A DNA stretch of 64,000 bases from Verrucomicrobiota bacterium. Its GTDB lineage: Bacteria > Verrucomicrobiota > Verrucomicrobiia > Chthoniobacterales > Chthoniobacteraceae. This document shows positions 24,239 through 35,711 of the stretch, in pieces. The stretch is taken from assembly GCA_009885995.1 (NCBI GenBank), contig VFJQ01000048.1, positions 1 through 64,000 on the forward strand. The letters run 5' to 3'. A program made the translations under genes and the position numbers. The notes beneath the pieces were generated by a model. The model made no database searches and had not been told where the DNA came from. It worked only from the letters and a program-made list of their open reading frames with translations. Positions within the stretch are counted from its first letter, which is position 1; every line of letters starts with the position of its first letter.

Positions 24239-27094
24239 ATGAAATCCCTCGCGATCATTCTCCTCGCGTCGTCGTCTGCACTCGCCGCCGACCCTGCGGG
24301 CATGGCCTTCTTCGAGCAAAAAATCCGCCCGGTGCTCGTGGAGCATTGTTACTCCTGCCACAGCGGCGAGGCGAAGAAGCTCAAGGGCAACCTTTACCTT
24401 GACTCGAAGGCCGGTTGGGAAAAGGGCGGCGACAGCGGCGAGCCCGTCATCATTCCGGGCAAGCCGGAGGCCAGCCTGCTCATCCGCACCGTGCAGCACC
24501 TCGAAGAGGACATGGAGATGCCGCCGAAGAAACCGAAGCTGCCCGATGCGGTCATCGCGGACCTCGTGACTTGGGTAAAGATGGGCGCGCCCGACCCGCG
24601 CGATGGCGCGAAGGTCGAAGCGAAGCGCGGGGACAAGTCGTGGTGGTCGCTGCAACCACTCGCGAAGCAGTTCGCGCACGACAGCATTGATGGCTTCGTC
24701 ACGACCAAGCTCGCGGAGAATAAGCTGACGCTAAATCCACCGGCAGAGCCGCGTGCGCTCATCCGCCGCATGACTTACGACGTGACCGGCCTGCCGCCGA
24801 CGGTGGAGGAAGTGGAGATATTTGCGAAGGCGCATCAGGCGAATCTGGGGCAGGCCATCGAAGCGCTCGTGGATAGACTGCTCGCATCACCGCGCTACGG
24901 CGAGCGCTGGGGGCGGCACTGGCTTGATGTCATCCGCTTCGGCGAGAGCAATGGCTTCGAGCGGAACTTCGTCATCGATGACCTCTGGCCGTTTCGCGAT
25001 TACGTCATCCGCTCCATCAACGACGACAAGCCGTTCAACCAGTTCATCACCGAACACCTCGCGGGCGATGTCATCGGCAAGGACAACCCGCAGGTCGAAG
25101 TCGGCAGCGCTTTCCTCGTCGCGGGGCCTTATGACGATGTCGGTAATCAGGACAAGGTCGCGCAGGCGAACATCCGCGCCGCCACGCTCGATGACATGAT
25201 TACCGCGACGAGCGGCGCGTTCCTCGGGCTCACCATCAACTGCGCCCGCTGTCACAACCACAAGTTCGACCCGATACCAACGGAGGATTACTACCGGCTG
25301 CGTGCGGCGTTTGAAGGCATCACGCATGGACGACGCGCCATCGCATCGAAAGAAGAGCGCGAGGCCTTCACCACGGCCACGGAGCCTTTGAATCGGAAGC
25401 TCAAGCAACTCGAGGCCGAGCGCGATGCACTCGACCAAGGCATCAACGCCCGCGCCAAAGCGCACTTGGCGAAGACCAAACCCACACGGCCAAAAGTGGA
25501 TGAGTTTGGCACCGATGAACCCTTTGCGCCCGCCGAAGCCAGATACCTCCGCTTTGTCATCCACAGCTTCACGACGGACTACAACGGCAAGGTCGCGCCG
25601 GGAGCGCGCGGCGGGAAGCTCACCGAGTTCCAGGTCTGGAGCGCGGACGAACCGGCGCGCAACGTCGCGCTCGCCAGCAATGGCACGAAGGCGGAAGGCG
25701 CGAAATCAGCGACGGCGGAAGACTTTCCCGAGGCCTATGGGCCGCAATACTGCATCGATGGCATGACGGGAGAGGCGTGGTTCATCGGGCAGCCAGCGGA
25801 ACTCACGCTGACCTTTGCCAAGCCCGAACGCATCAACCGCATCACCTTCACCAATGCGCGGGGCGAGCGTGGCACCGATGAAAGCAAAGTGCGCGGAGCC
25901 ACGCCGACCGAATACGAAGTGCAGGTGTCGCTCGATGGCGAGACGTGGCAAGCCGTCGCCACCGATGAAGGCCGCGCAGCATGGACGCCCGCGCACGGCA
26001 TCGCCAAAGCCCGCCGCACGAGCATCACCGAGGAGGAAGCCGCGCGCGTCGCCGCACTCAACAAACAACTCGCCCAGACCAAGGCCGCGCTCAACCGCGT
26101 GCCCAAACTCCCGGAGGTCTGGGCCGGCACTTACGCGCAGCCGAAGGAACCCACCTTCGTCCACAAAGGCGGCGACCCGATAAAGCCCGGCGAGGCCGTG
26201 GTGCCCGCGAGCCTCACCGTGCTCGACCAAGTGACGAAGCCCTTCGCCTTGAAGCCCGATGCGGATGAAAGTCAGCGCCGTCTCGCGCTCGCGAAGTGGA
26301 TGACCAGCGACGACAACCCGCTCACGCCGCGCGTGCTCGCGAACCGCGTGTGGCAGCATCATTTCGGCACCGGCATTGTCGATACGCCGAGCGACTTTGG
26401 CTTCCTCGGCAGCAAGCCCACGCATCCCGAGTTACTCGATTACCTCGCGAGCCGCCTCGTCGCGAATGGCTGGAAGCTCAAGCCGCTGCATCGCGAAATC
26501 CTGCTCTCGCAGACTTACCTGCAAAGCGCCGCGTTTCGTCCCGAAGCCGCGCAGGAAGACAAAGACGCGCGCCTGCTCTGGCGCTTCCCGCCACGCCGCC
26601 TCAGCGCCGAGGAACTGCGCGACACCATGCTCAGCGCTGCGGGCAAGCTCCAGCTTGAGCCGATGGGCGGCCCCGGCTTCCGCCTCTACAAGTTCACGCA
26701 GAACAACGTCTCCACCTACTTCCCACTCGATACCCACGGCCCCGAGACCTACCGCCGCGCCGTCTATCACCAAAACGCCCGCGCCAGCGTCGTCGATGTC
26801 CTCAACGACTTCGACCTCCCCGACATCGCCTTCGCCGCGCCGAAACGAGCGAATACCACCACGCCGCTGCAAGCGCTCACCCTGCTCAATCACAGCTTCA
26901 CCCTCGACATGGCCCAAGCCCTCGCCACCCGCATTCAAACCGGCGACGCCGTGACCCAAGCCTATCGCTTCACCTTCCAACGCGACCCAACCGCCAAGGA
27001 ACACGAAGCCTCCACGAAACTCATCGCCACCCACGGCACCGAGTCTTTCTGCCGCGCGCTGCTGAACGCGAACGAACTCCTCTACCTCGAATGA
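24239..27094 (+). CDS. PSD1/DUF1549-DUF1553 planctomycete-type cytochrome protein
   Basis: A 951-residue secreted protein (signal MKSLAIILLASSSALAA). A cytochrome-like domain (PSCyt1) carries CYSCH at 37-41; WWSLQPL starts the linker to DUF1549 (LIRRMTYDVTGLPPTVEEV, ERWGRHWLDVIRFGESNGFE). A second heme motif CARCH follows in LTINCARCHNHKFDPI. Around residues 440-590 a discoidin/F5-8C-like insertion appears (ARYLRFVIHSF, GKLTEFQVW, ERINRITFTNARGERG), suggesting glycan binding. DUF1553 closes with RRLSAEELRDTMLSAAGKL and PLQALTLLNHSF. It is the last gene of the operon. Such proteins are linked to polysaccharide catabolism, but the activity is unproven. Confidence 0.92.
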   Translation: MKSLAIILLASSSALAADPAGMAFFEQKIRPVLVEHCYSCHSGEAKKLKGNLYLDSKAGWEKGGDSGEPVIIPGKPEASLLIRTVQHLEEDMEMPPKKPKLPDAVIADLVTWVKMGAPDPRDGAKVEAKRGDKSWWSLQPLAKQFAHDSIDGFVTTKLAENKLTLNPPAEPRALIRRMTYDVTGLPPTVEEVEIFAKAHQANLGQAIEALVDRLLASPRYGERWGRHWLDVIRFGESNGFERNFVIDDLWPFRDYVIRSINDDKPFNQFITEHLAGDVIGKDNPQVEVGSAFLVAGPYDDVGNQDKVAQANIRAATLDDMITATSGAFLGLTINCARCHNHKFDPIPTEDYYRLRAAFEGITHGRRAIASKEEREAFTTATEPLNRKLKQLEAERDALDQGINARAKAHLAKTKPTRPKVDEFGTDEPFAPAEARYLRFVIHSFTTDYNGKVAPGARGGKLTEFQVWSADEPARNVALASNGTKAEGAKSATAEDFPEAYGPQYCIDGMTGEAWFIGQPAELTLTFAKPERINRITFTNARGERGTDESKVRGATPTEYEVQVSLDGETWQAVATDEGRAAWTPAHGIAKARRTSITEEEAARVAALNKQLAQTKAALNRVPKLPEVWAGTYAQPKEPTFVHKGGDPIKPGEAVVPASLTVLDQVTKPFALKPDADESQRRLALAKWMTSDDNPLTPRVLANRVWQHHFGTGIVDTPSDFGFLGSKPTHPELLDYLASRLVANGWKLKPLHREILLSQTYLQSAAFRPEAAQEDKDARLLWRFPPRRLSAEELRDTMLSAAGKLQLEPMGGPGFRLYKFTQNNVSTYFPLDTHGPETYRRAVYHQNARASVVDVLNDFDLPDIAFAAPKRANTTTPLQALTLLNHSFTLDMAQALATRIQTGDAVTQAYRFTFQRDPTAKEHEASTKLIATHGTESFCRALLNANELLYLE

Positions 27095-27137
27095 ACGCGC
27101 CGCGCGCTATCCGGGCGGCTGGCCCGGCGGGGTATTC

Positions 27138-27515
27138 GTGGATCTGGCCGGCTCGATCTTCGTGGCGATCGCCGGGCAGAGTGCGCTGCCCGGGCTCGGC
27201 GCGAGCGATGTGGATGACAATGCCGAGTTCCGCGCGACCGAGGGCGGTCTCGCGGCAGCGCTGGTGAAGGCGTTCGGGATCGATCCGAGGGACCGCGTCG
27301 CCGTGATCGCGCCGGCGAGGGACGCGCTCCGCCTCTCGCTCAGCCGGCGAACCGGGCTCGTGCGCGGCCGCTTCACCCCGGCTGCCGGGGAGAGGCCGCT
27401 CGGCTTCAGCGGCGCGGTGCTCCAGTCACAGGCGCACATCGGCGGGTTTTTCCTCGGGCGGAAGGAGTCGGGCACCATCACGATCGCGCCGGACGACACG
27501 CCCGGCGCGCCCTGA
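27138..27515 (+). CDS. Stray C-terminal module, possible gene fragment
   Basis: A 125-residue open frame beginning at GTG 27138; the frame is open further upstream. LRLSLSRRTGLVRGRFTP, PLGFSGAVLQSQAHIGGFFLG and SGTITI resemble the beta-rich C-terminal module found at the end of the giant gene 1 kb away (NRKGVFSGAFTHPT, FGTFRKNLGQGRGNFRGS). No signal peptide or other domain is present, so this is probably the tail of a lost larger gene. Moderate to low confidence that it is expressed. Confidence 0.4.
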   Translation: MDLAGSIFVAIAGQSALPGLGASDVDDNAEFRATEGGLAAALVKAFGIDPRDRVAVIAPARDALRLSLSRRTGLVRGRFTPAAGERPLGFSGAVLQSQAHIGGFFLGRKESGTITIAPDDTPGAP

Positions 27516-27586
27516 CCGCGCGGCCGCCCGACGGCCAAAAACAGCTAGACCCTCCCCTGCCCCGAGCCTATAGGCGCGTGACCCTC

Positions 27587-28483
27587 ATGCTCAAAAAGTT
27601 CCACCTTCTACTCTTGGGACTCGCCCTGATCGCATCAGGCCGGACGGCGTCTGCGCAGACGGTGATGCCCCGGCAGAGCAGCGAGGACTTCGCTCGCTAC
27701 GCGATGCGACTGCGCGAGGCGGCGCTCTCGGCGATCGAACCGCGGATTTCCATCCCAACCACGGCGCGGACCACGACCTCGGGGGGCGTGTATATGTGGA
27801 AGCAGGACATCATCACGACCACGTTCTGGTGCGGGGAAAATGCGTCGACGAACAACCCGGTCCACAATCACTCCTCGAGCTGGGATCTGAATTGGGCGGC
27901 GAACTTCGGCGGCTATGACAACCCGAATCCCGAGGCGCGCCTGTCGGACGGGTTGGACTACCGGCCCAAGGCGTTCATCCCCCGGCTCAATCCGTTCTAC
28001 TACGCCCTGCCCTACAACGACGTGACGCGCGGCACCACGAAGCCCGAAGCGCGCACGTGCATCCCGTGGTTCCGCACCGCCTTCGTCCGCGAGGGGCAGA
28101 GCATCCTGAAAGATCGGTGGATCGCCGTCCGCAACCGCCGCAATGGCCGCATCGCCTACGCACAATGGGGCGACTGCGGGCCCTTCCGCACGGATCACTG
28201 GCAGTATGTCTTCGGCACCGAGCGTCCGCGACCGAACCTCAACGGGGGCGCCGGGCTCGATGTGTCGCCCTCGGCGCGTGACTACCTCGGCATCGGTCCG
28301 ACGGACACGACCGACTGGCGCTTCGTCGAGGCGCGCGAAGTGCCGCCCGGCCCGTGGCGCAAATACGGCGAGAACAATCCCTTCGTGCAGCAGGCGCGGC
28401 AGACCCAGTCGGTCGTGAAAAACGTCCCGCAGAAGGGCAAGGAAGCGACCACCGAGGCGGTGCCGCGGGTGACGGTGCGCTGA
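27587..28483 (+). CDS. Secreted hypothetical protein, possible DPBB-like fold
   Basis: A 298-residue protein with signal peptide MLKKFHLLLLGLALIASG...ASAQ; a GTG three codons earlier (27578) is an alternative start. The mature part is rich in aromatic residues: YMWKQDIITTTFWCGENAST, HNHSSSWDLNWAANFGGYD. A region AYAQWGDCGPFRTDHWQYVF then GGAGLDVSPSARDYLGI resembles the core of RlpA/expansin-like double-psi beta-barrels, where the conserved Asp follows G-G-x-D-V-S. The C-terminal 40 residues are basic and low-complexity. It converges with the giant surface-protein gene (16-bp gap). A cell-wall role is a guess. Confidence 0.7.
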   Translation: MLKKFHLLLLGLALIASGRTASAQTVMPRQSSEDFARYAMRLREAALSAIEPRISIPTTARTTTSGGVYMWKQDIITTTFWCGENASTNNPVHNHSSSWDLNWAANFGGYDNPNPEARLSDGLDYRPKAFIPRLNPFYYALPYNDVTRGTTKPEARTCIPWFRTAFVREGQSILKDRWIAVRNRRNGRIAYAQWGDCGPFRTDHWQYVFGTERPRPNLNGGAGLDVSPSARDYLGIGPTDTTDWRFVEAREVPPGPWRKYGENNPFVQQARQTQSVVKNVPQKGKEATTEAVPRVTVR

Positions 28484-28499
28484 GGCGGGCGCGCTGCAC

Positions 28500-31400
28500 T
28501 CAGTCGATCTTGAAGACGCGCACGGAACCGGCAGTCGTCGACCCGCGGAAGTTCCCGCGGCCCTGGCCCAAGTTCTTCCGGAACGTCCCGAAGTAGCGCG
28601 TCTTCGCCTGCGTCGTCGGGTGCGTAAAGGCGCCGCTGAATACTCCCTTCCTGTTCACCTTGAAGCTCAGCCCGGGCATGGTCGCGCCTTGGAGCACCCG
28701 GCCCCTCAGGCCGCCAAAAACCAGCGTGAACTGCACATCGGCCACGCGCACCTCGTCGAGGTCGCCGTCCGCAAACTCCACTCGCGCCTTCTGCGCTCCG
28801 AGCAGCGTCAGGATCGTTACGAATGGATTCTCCCCAACACCCGTGAACCGGTCCCCAGTCACCTGCAATCCATTGCGGAATCCGCCTGGATAGAGACCGG
28901 CCGAACCCGTTTGTTTGATCCACTCGAACACGGACGTCAGTGTTCCGCCGCCATTGAACTGCGTATCCCCCGTGAGGCTCCCTCCAAACGTCCGCGTCCG
29001 CCCGCGGCCCTTGGGATACAGCGGGGAGTTAAGTGCCAGCCGATCCTCGAAGAACTTCGAGCCGCCGCTGTAGGGCTCGCTATCTCCCACTCGCCCGATC
29101 AGACGCCCCGCCGTTGCACGCTTGTTGACCGTGCCCACTGTAAAGCCCGTCCCCGGCACGAACTGCGGCCCGAGCCCATCCCCAAGCAGCGCCTGTTCGG
29201 CGAGTCCGCCCGAAGATTGCGCATGCGTCGCCGTGTAGATTCCAGCCGTTGCATTCGTGCTCGCAGCCGCTCGCCGCAGCACGAAGCTCAGTGTCGTGCC
29301 GCTGCTCTCGTCGAGGAGGTCCGCGAAGATCAACCCCGTGCGGTCCAGTTGCAGCGTCAGCATCAGGTCCACCCCATCGGCTGCACCCGTCTTGTGCTTC
29401 GTGATCGTCCGCATTCCGGTCGATTCGAGTGCGTCGCGAAGCGCGTATTTCTGGTTCTGCCACCGCAGCTGACCGGTGAACGCACCCGTCGGCCCCAATT
29501 CCAGCGTCACCAACCCACCATCGGTCAATGTCCCACCCGTGATCGTCCCGCCGTAACTGCCCTTGAACGCACCGAACGGCAGCACGCTCACCGTCCCCAC
29601 ATCCGCCAGACCCGCAGTCGTCCTCACCCGGTAGTCGAAGCTGTCGCCCTCAAAGGGAAAGGCATCATTCGGATCGAAGTTCACCACCGGCCCGCCCGAT
29701 GCCCGACCATGCGCGCCCTGCCGCACAATCACGTCGAACTCCAACCCCACACCCACCTCCCCCGTGTCCGTGTTCACGTCGTTGGCGATCACGTTCAGCG
29801 ACACATTCCCGCCGCCCGTGAAGACCACATCATCCATCGCTAGCGGCACCTGCGCCCCGAGCGTCGTGAAGTTCTCGATTGCCGCCTGCGTCGTCCCCGC
29901 ACCGCTCGTCGCCGTCACGCGGAAGTAGTAGGTCGTCTGCGGCACCAATCCCGTCAGGGTCACCAACACCGGTTGCTCACTCGCCCCGGTGAGCGTCCCC
30001 TGAACCGGCACCGTCACCGCATTGGTCAAGCCCGGCGACGTATCGTAGGAAAACAGCACCGCCGTTGACACTCTGTTCGGATTTACTCTCCCGTTCAGCG
30101 TGGCAAAAGTTGTCCCCTCCTCCGCAGGATCGGTCGTCGCACTCGGTGGCGCAAATGGCGTGCTTAACACCTTGTCGGCTCCGGCACTCGGCGACTGGCT
30201 GAGACTGTTCGAGGCGATGAGGCGGTAATGATAAGTCGTCCCCGGCTGCAATCCGCTGATCGTCTTTGAGTAGCTGATCGGGATCACCCCACTGCCAACC
30301 CCTTCGGCTTGCGTGACGCTGCCATACGCATTCGTCAGCCCGTATTCAAACTGCGCCAGCGTCGTGCCGCCATTCGGATTCACAGTGCCAGGAAGTGTCG
30401 CGCCCGTCTGCGTCAGACCCGCAACGTCACTCGTCATAACGGACGGCGGAGCCGTCGGCCCACCGCCGCTCGCATTAGTCCTGACGACCATATCGTTACC
30501 CACGGTCGTGCCCGCGGTGTTCGTCGCCATCAACCGGTAATGATATGTCGTGTCCGCCGCCAGCCCGCTGAGCCCGGCGGAGACTGCACCCGCTGTGTCT
30601 CCGCTGCCGAGATCCTGCGTCGCCGTGCTCTGCCCATAGCTCGTCGTGAGCCCGTATTCAAAGTTACCCGTCGTCGCCAACCCGTTCGCATTCACCGTCC
30701 CATTCGCCGTCGCCGTCGTCGTGCCTACACCGCTTGCCGCCATCGTCGTCACCACCGGCGGGAGTTTGCTGGTAGTAAAGGTAAGGTCCGCACCGACGCT
30801 GGTTCCGCCGCCGTTGTCCGCCACAAAACGGAAATGGTAGAGTGTGTTCGCCGCCAGCCCGCTCACCGCCACCGACGGATTCAGCGAGGCACCACCCGCG
30901 CCATAATTCACCACCGGCGTCTGCATCCCGTAGCTCGTCGTCAGACCATGCTCGAAGTAAGCCGTCGTCTCCGTCCCGTTGGGGTTCACCCCGCCATTGA
31001 GCGTTGCCCCCGTCGGCAACAGCACCGTCGCCGCATTCGTCGCCACCGTCGGCGGCAACGGACTGGTCGAGAAATTCACGTCAGCCCCCACACTCATCCC
31101 GCTGCTGCTCGTGGCGATGAAGCGGAAGTGATACGGCGTGTCCGCCATCAATCCGCTCACCTCCGCCGTGACCGCCTGCGACGCTACCGCACTGCCGAAG
31201 TCCTGCTCCGGCGTCGCGCTCCCATAGGCCGTCGTCGTGCCGTATTCAAAGTAGCCCGTCGTCGCCGCCCCGTTCGGATTCACCATTCCGCGTAGCGTCA
31301 CCGTTGTCGTCGTGATTCCCACCGGCGCATTCGTCGTCGCGCTCGGCGGCGGTGGCGCGGTGACAAAGGTGCCGGCACCGCCTGGTGTCGTGCCGCCCGC

Positions 31401-34400
31401 ATTCGTGGCTCGGACGCGGTAGTAGTAAGTCGTCGTCGGCATCAGCCCCGTCAGCCCCGCCGATACCGCTGCCTCTGTTGCACTCGGAGTGAAACTCTGC
31501 GGCGCAGTCGTATTCCCGTAGCTCGGCGTCAGTCCCCAGTCGAAGACCACCGTCGTCTGCGTATCCAGCGGCGTCACCGTCCCGTTCAGTGTCGCGCCAC
31601 TAGGCACAGGGTCCGTCGCCGGCAGCGTCGCCGCCACCGGCGCGCGACTCCCCGTGACGAAGCTCTGGTCCATCCCAAACGTCGTCCCGTCCGCGTTCGT
31701 CGCCTTCACCCGGTAGTGATACTCCGTCACCGGCGCCAGACCCGTGAGATTGAAAAACACGGACTGCGCCCCCGCCCCCGCCGGCAGGTTCTGCCCCGCC
31801 GTCAAATTCCCGTAGCTCGGCGTCGTTCCCCACTCGAAGACCACATCCGTCGCCGAATCCAGCGGCGTCACCGTCCCGTTCAGCCGCGCTCCAGTCGCCG
31901 TCAACGCACTCTCCCCAGTCGTCGCCGCCGAGGGAGGTCGCCCCGTCGTCGTAAACGTCGCGTCGAGGCCGAGGCTGGTGCCGCCACCATTCGTCGCCAG
32001 AAGGCGGAAGTGATACAGCGTGTTCGGCAGCAACCCACTCAGCGGCGCCGACGCGGCGCCCGCCGCCGAGCCGCTGCCGAGATTCAGAGTGCTCGTTTGG
32101 CTGCCGTAGCTCGTCGTCATTCCGTATTCAAAGTAACCCGTCGTCGCCGCGCCGTTCGGATTCACCGTGCCGCCAAGCGTCGCCGCGCTGAAGCTCACGC
32201 CGGACGCGGAGCCCGTCGTCACCACCGGCACGAGAGGCGTCGTGGTAAATGTGCTATCGAGCCCATTGGTCGTGCCCTGCGCGTTCGTTGCGACGAGACG
32301 GAAGTGATACAGCGCATTCGGCATCAGCCCGCCCACCGCCGCCGCGATCCCCGTCGCCGAGTTGCCGCTGCCGACGTTCTGATCCGACGTGCGACTCCCG
32401 TAGCTAAGCGTCGTCCCATATTCGAAATATGCAGTCGTCGCTGCGGTGTTTGGATTCACCGAGCCTTGCAGCGTCACTGCATCCGTAGCGATCCCCGCTG
32501 CCGTTCCCGTGGCCACGCCGGGGGCAGAGGCGCCTCCCCCGGTAGGAGTGAAAAAAGCGACGTCGTCGCCGGCAGTCGAACCACCCGGATTCGTCGCCAC
32601 AAAGCGATAGTGGTAAAGCGTGCCCGGATCGAGCCCGCTGACCAACGCCGAGACCGCCACCGCCGTGCTCCCGCTACCTACGGTTTGCTCGACTGTCTGG
32701 GTGCCATAGCTCGTGCTGGCCCCATATTGGAAATATCCGGTTGTCGCAGCACTATTCGGGGTTACGGATCCTCGCAGCGTCGCGCCGGTGCTGGTGACGC
32801 CTTGGGCCGACTCCGAAGTGACCGCCGGTGCTACGGGAAGCGTAGTGAATGAACCGTCCAAGCCAAACGCCGTCCCGTCCGCATTGGTCGCCTTGACCCG
32901 GAAGTGGTATGCGGCTTGTGGAAGCAATCCCGTGAGTGCCGCGGAGACAGCCGTGGCACTGCCACCTGCGGTGAGATTCTGAACAGCCGTAGTCATTCCA
33001 TAGCTTACGGTCGGTCCCCACTCAAAGACAACCTGCGTCAGGGTGTCGAGTGGCGTTACAGACGCGTTCAAAGTAGCACCGGAAGCCATCAGCCCGCTTA
33101 CACTTCCCGTCGTCGCCAGCGGGGCACGCCCGAGCGTGGTGAATGCCTGGTCCGCACCGACTACCGTGCCGTCGCTGTTCGCCGCCTTGACCCGGAAGTG
33201 ATATGTAGTCACGGGAGCCAATCCGCTGAGCAAGGCCGAAACCGAGGCAGCAGATGCGCTCCCAGTATAGTTCTGCACCATCGTCGAACTCCCGTAGCTG
33301 GTCGTCGTTCCCCACTCGAAGAACACTTGGGTGGTCGTGTCTAGCGGCGTCACCGTGGCGTTCAGCGTCGCCGCATCGACCGCGATGCCCGTAGCGCCTT
33401 GCGATGTCGCCAGCGGTGCACGCCCCGGCGTCGTGAATATTCGGTCGGCGCCAACCGTTGTGCCGTCACTGTTCGTCGCCTTGATCCGGAAGTGATACGT
33501 CATTACGGGCTGTAATCCCGTCAGTATTGCCAGCAGCGGTGCAGATGCGCTGCTCGCGGATAAGTTTTGCACGGTCGTTGTATTGCCGTAGCTCGTCGTC
33601 GCTCCCCATTCGAAGACCACCTGCGTCGGCGTATCATAAGGCGTCACCGAGCCATTTAATGTTGCTCCGTTGATCCCCAAACTCGTCGCCGAGTCGGTCG
33701 CCACGATGGGAAGCCTGCCCGTAGTTGTGAACGCCTGGTCGAGTCCATAGGCCGTCCCGTCGGCGTTGGTCGCCTTCACCCGGTAGTGGTAAGTGGTCAG
33801 CGGCTGCAAACCGCTGAGCGCTCTGGACACCGGGGTGGGATTGCTATTTGCACCCAAATTCTGGGACGAAGTCGTGCTTCCGTAGCTCACCGTGGTTCCC
33901 CACTCGAAGGCCACCGAGGTCGTCGAGTCATAGGGTGTCACCGTCGCTTTGAGCGTGACATTAAGGGCCGCTACGCTGGTCGGAGGATCGGTCGCTGCAA
34001 GGGGCGCTCGTCCCAGCGTGAGAAAGCTAGCATCGGCTCCGTAGCCGGTCCCTGCGCTATTGGTCGCCGCCACCCGGTAGTGGTAGGTGGTCTTGGGCGT
34101 AAGTCCGGTCAGCGTGACATTGACCGCCGTGGGTTCATTCGCCGCAACCGAAGATGGGGTCGAAGTCGCGCTGAATCCATAGCTGGCAGTCGGCCCATAT
34201 TGGAAAACGACCGGAGCATTATCCCCGTTGGCGTCCACCGTGCCGGTTAGACTGGCTCCCGTTAAAGTGAGGCTGGAGGCAGCGCCTGTGGTGACCACGG
34301 GAACGGTCACCGGTCCGGCCTCGTAACGTTCCACTGTGAAGTCGTTGGTGGTCCCCGTGCCAGAATAGCCAGAGGAGCCGGCTACGACGATCTTGCCGTC

Positions 34401-35569
34401 GCTCTGCACAGCCACTCCTCGCGCAGAGCCACTGCCCGGTGCTCTCTTGAGAATGCCCGTTCCATTAAAGGAACCATCCAGGCTTCCATCGGAATTATAG
34501 CGCACCACGGTAAATGCCTCGTTGCCGAATGATCCTGTCCTCCCCGCCACTACGATCCTTCCGTCGCTTTGCAGCGCCATGCAGACGGGGATGTTGCCGG
34601 TGCCGGGAATAGTGCCCACGGCTGTAGTCACGATGCCGGTGCCATTGAAGGTCGGGTCTTGACTGCCGTCGGTTTTGTAGCGAGCCACCGCAAAACCCAA
34701 ACCAGTGCCGGGGTCAGAGATTCCCGCCACCAAAATCTTTTGATCGCTCTGGATTGCTACAGCATAACCGAGCGCATAAGAGCCAATCGAAGTAACAACC
34801 TTGCCACCGCTGTTGAAGGTAGGGTCGAGGCTTCCATTAGAATTGTAACGCGCCACCGCGAAGAAGTTTCCAGACCCCCCCACTTGAGTAACCCGCCACA
34901 ACGATCTTGCCGTCAGTTTGCACGGCCAGCCCTTTTCCGCGGTCATTTCGCCCATCGAAACCCGTAGCGACTATGCCCGTGCCATTGAAGGTCGTGTCCA
35001 AAATGCCGTTGGTAGTGTAACGCACGACGCAGAAGTCCTCGTTACTCCCAGAAGGAACGCAATATCCCGCGACCAGAATTTTGCCGTCCGCCTGAAGCGC
35101 CACCACCTCGGTAATCCCGGGGCTTGTAGGGAAACTCGTAAAAACCATCCCGGTCCCGTTGAAGGTCGAGTCGAGGACCCCACTCGCGGTAAAACGCATA
35201 ACCCCGGGCCCAGTTCCCCGCGCGGCTATGAGAATTTTCCCGTCGACTTGCACTGCAACGCCCCCCCCCTGATGCTCCACTGACAGTTTGCCGACCGCCG
35301 GAACCAAAGCTGGAATCGAGAGTTCCGTTGGTATTGTAGCGCATCATACCTACCCGAGAAGGGGAAGAGAGAGAGCCCGCAACTACGATCTTTCCGTCAC
35401 TTTGCAGCGCCATGCTGTCGGCTCCTTCCGACCCTCCTGCGGGTAGGAACTCTGTCGTCACCCGGCCCGTGCCGCCGAATGAAGGGTCCAAGTCCCATGG
35501 CGCGGCGGGCGCGGGCAGGACGGTGAGCCAGAGAGCGAGGAGCAGGCAGAGGGAGCGAGGCAAGTTCAT
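28500..35569 (-). CDS. Giant delta-60 / FN3-like repeat surface protein, frame broken twice at poly-G tracts
   Basis: Begins at ATG 35569 with signal peptide MNLPRSLCLLLALWLTVLPA. Six or seven delta-60 repeats follow (for example RYNSDGSLDGSFNGTGI and VAVQSDGKIVVAG), then fifteen roughly 93-aa FN3/Ig-like repeats (ATLNGTVTPLD, FEWG or FEYG, TTYHYRVKATN, GLDQAFTT). A VCBS-like spacer (NVIANDVNTDTGE) and a beta-rich C-terminal module complete it. The single long frame starts only at 34955. Upstream, continuity needs one base fewer in a G9 tract (35261-35269) and one fewer in a G7 tract (34875-34881); this restores perfect delta-60 repeats and about 2355 residues. It could be phase variation, decay or homopolymer error. 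An adhesin-like role is inferred. Confidence 0.8.
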
Positions 35570-35711
35570 GCTGAGAGGCGGGGGCGAAGGTAGAAGTGTG
35601 GCTCTCCTTGATGCGAGGCAGCGACCGAAAAGGATGCCGCCAAGGAGACGACCGGACGCGGCGCGTGTCAACGCGCCATGTCGATGGAGCAAGGGGTGGC
35701 ACCATTTCGCG

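Noticed and set aside
29800-34300. Regular repeats considered as a CRISPR array
   Set aside because: Period is about 280 bp and the region is an open coding frame of FN3-like domains.
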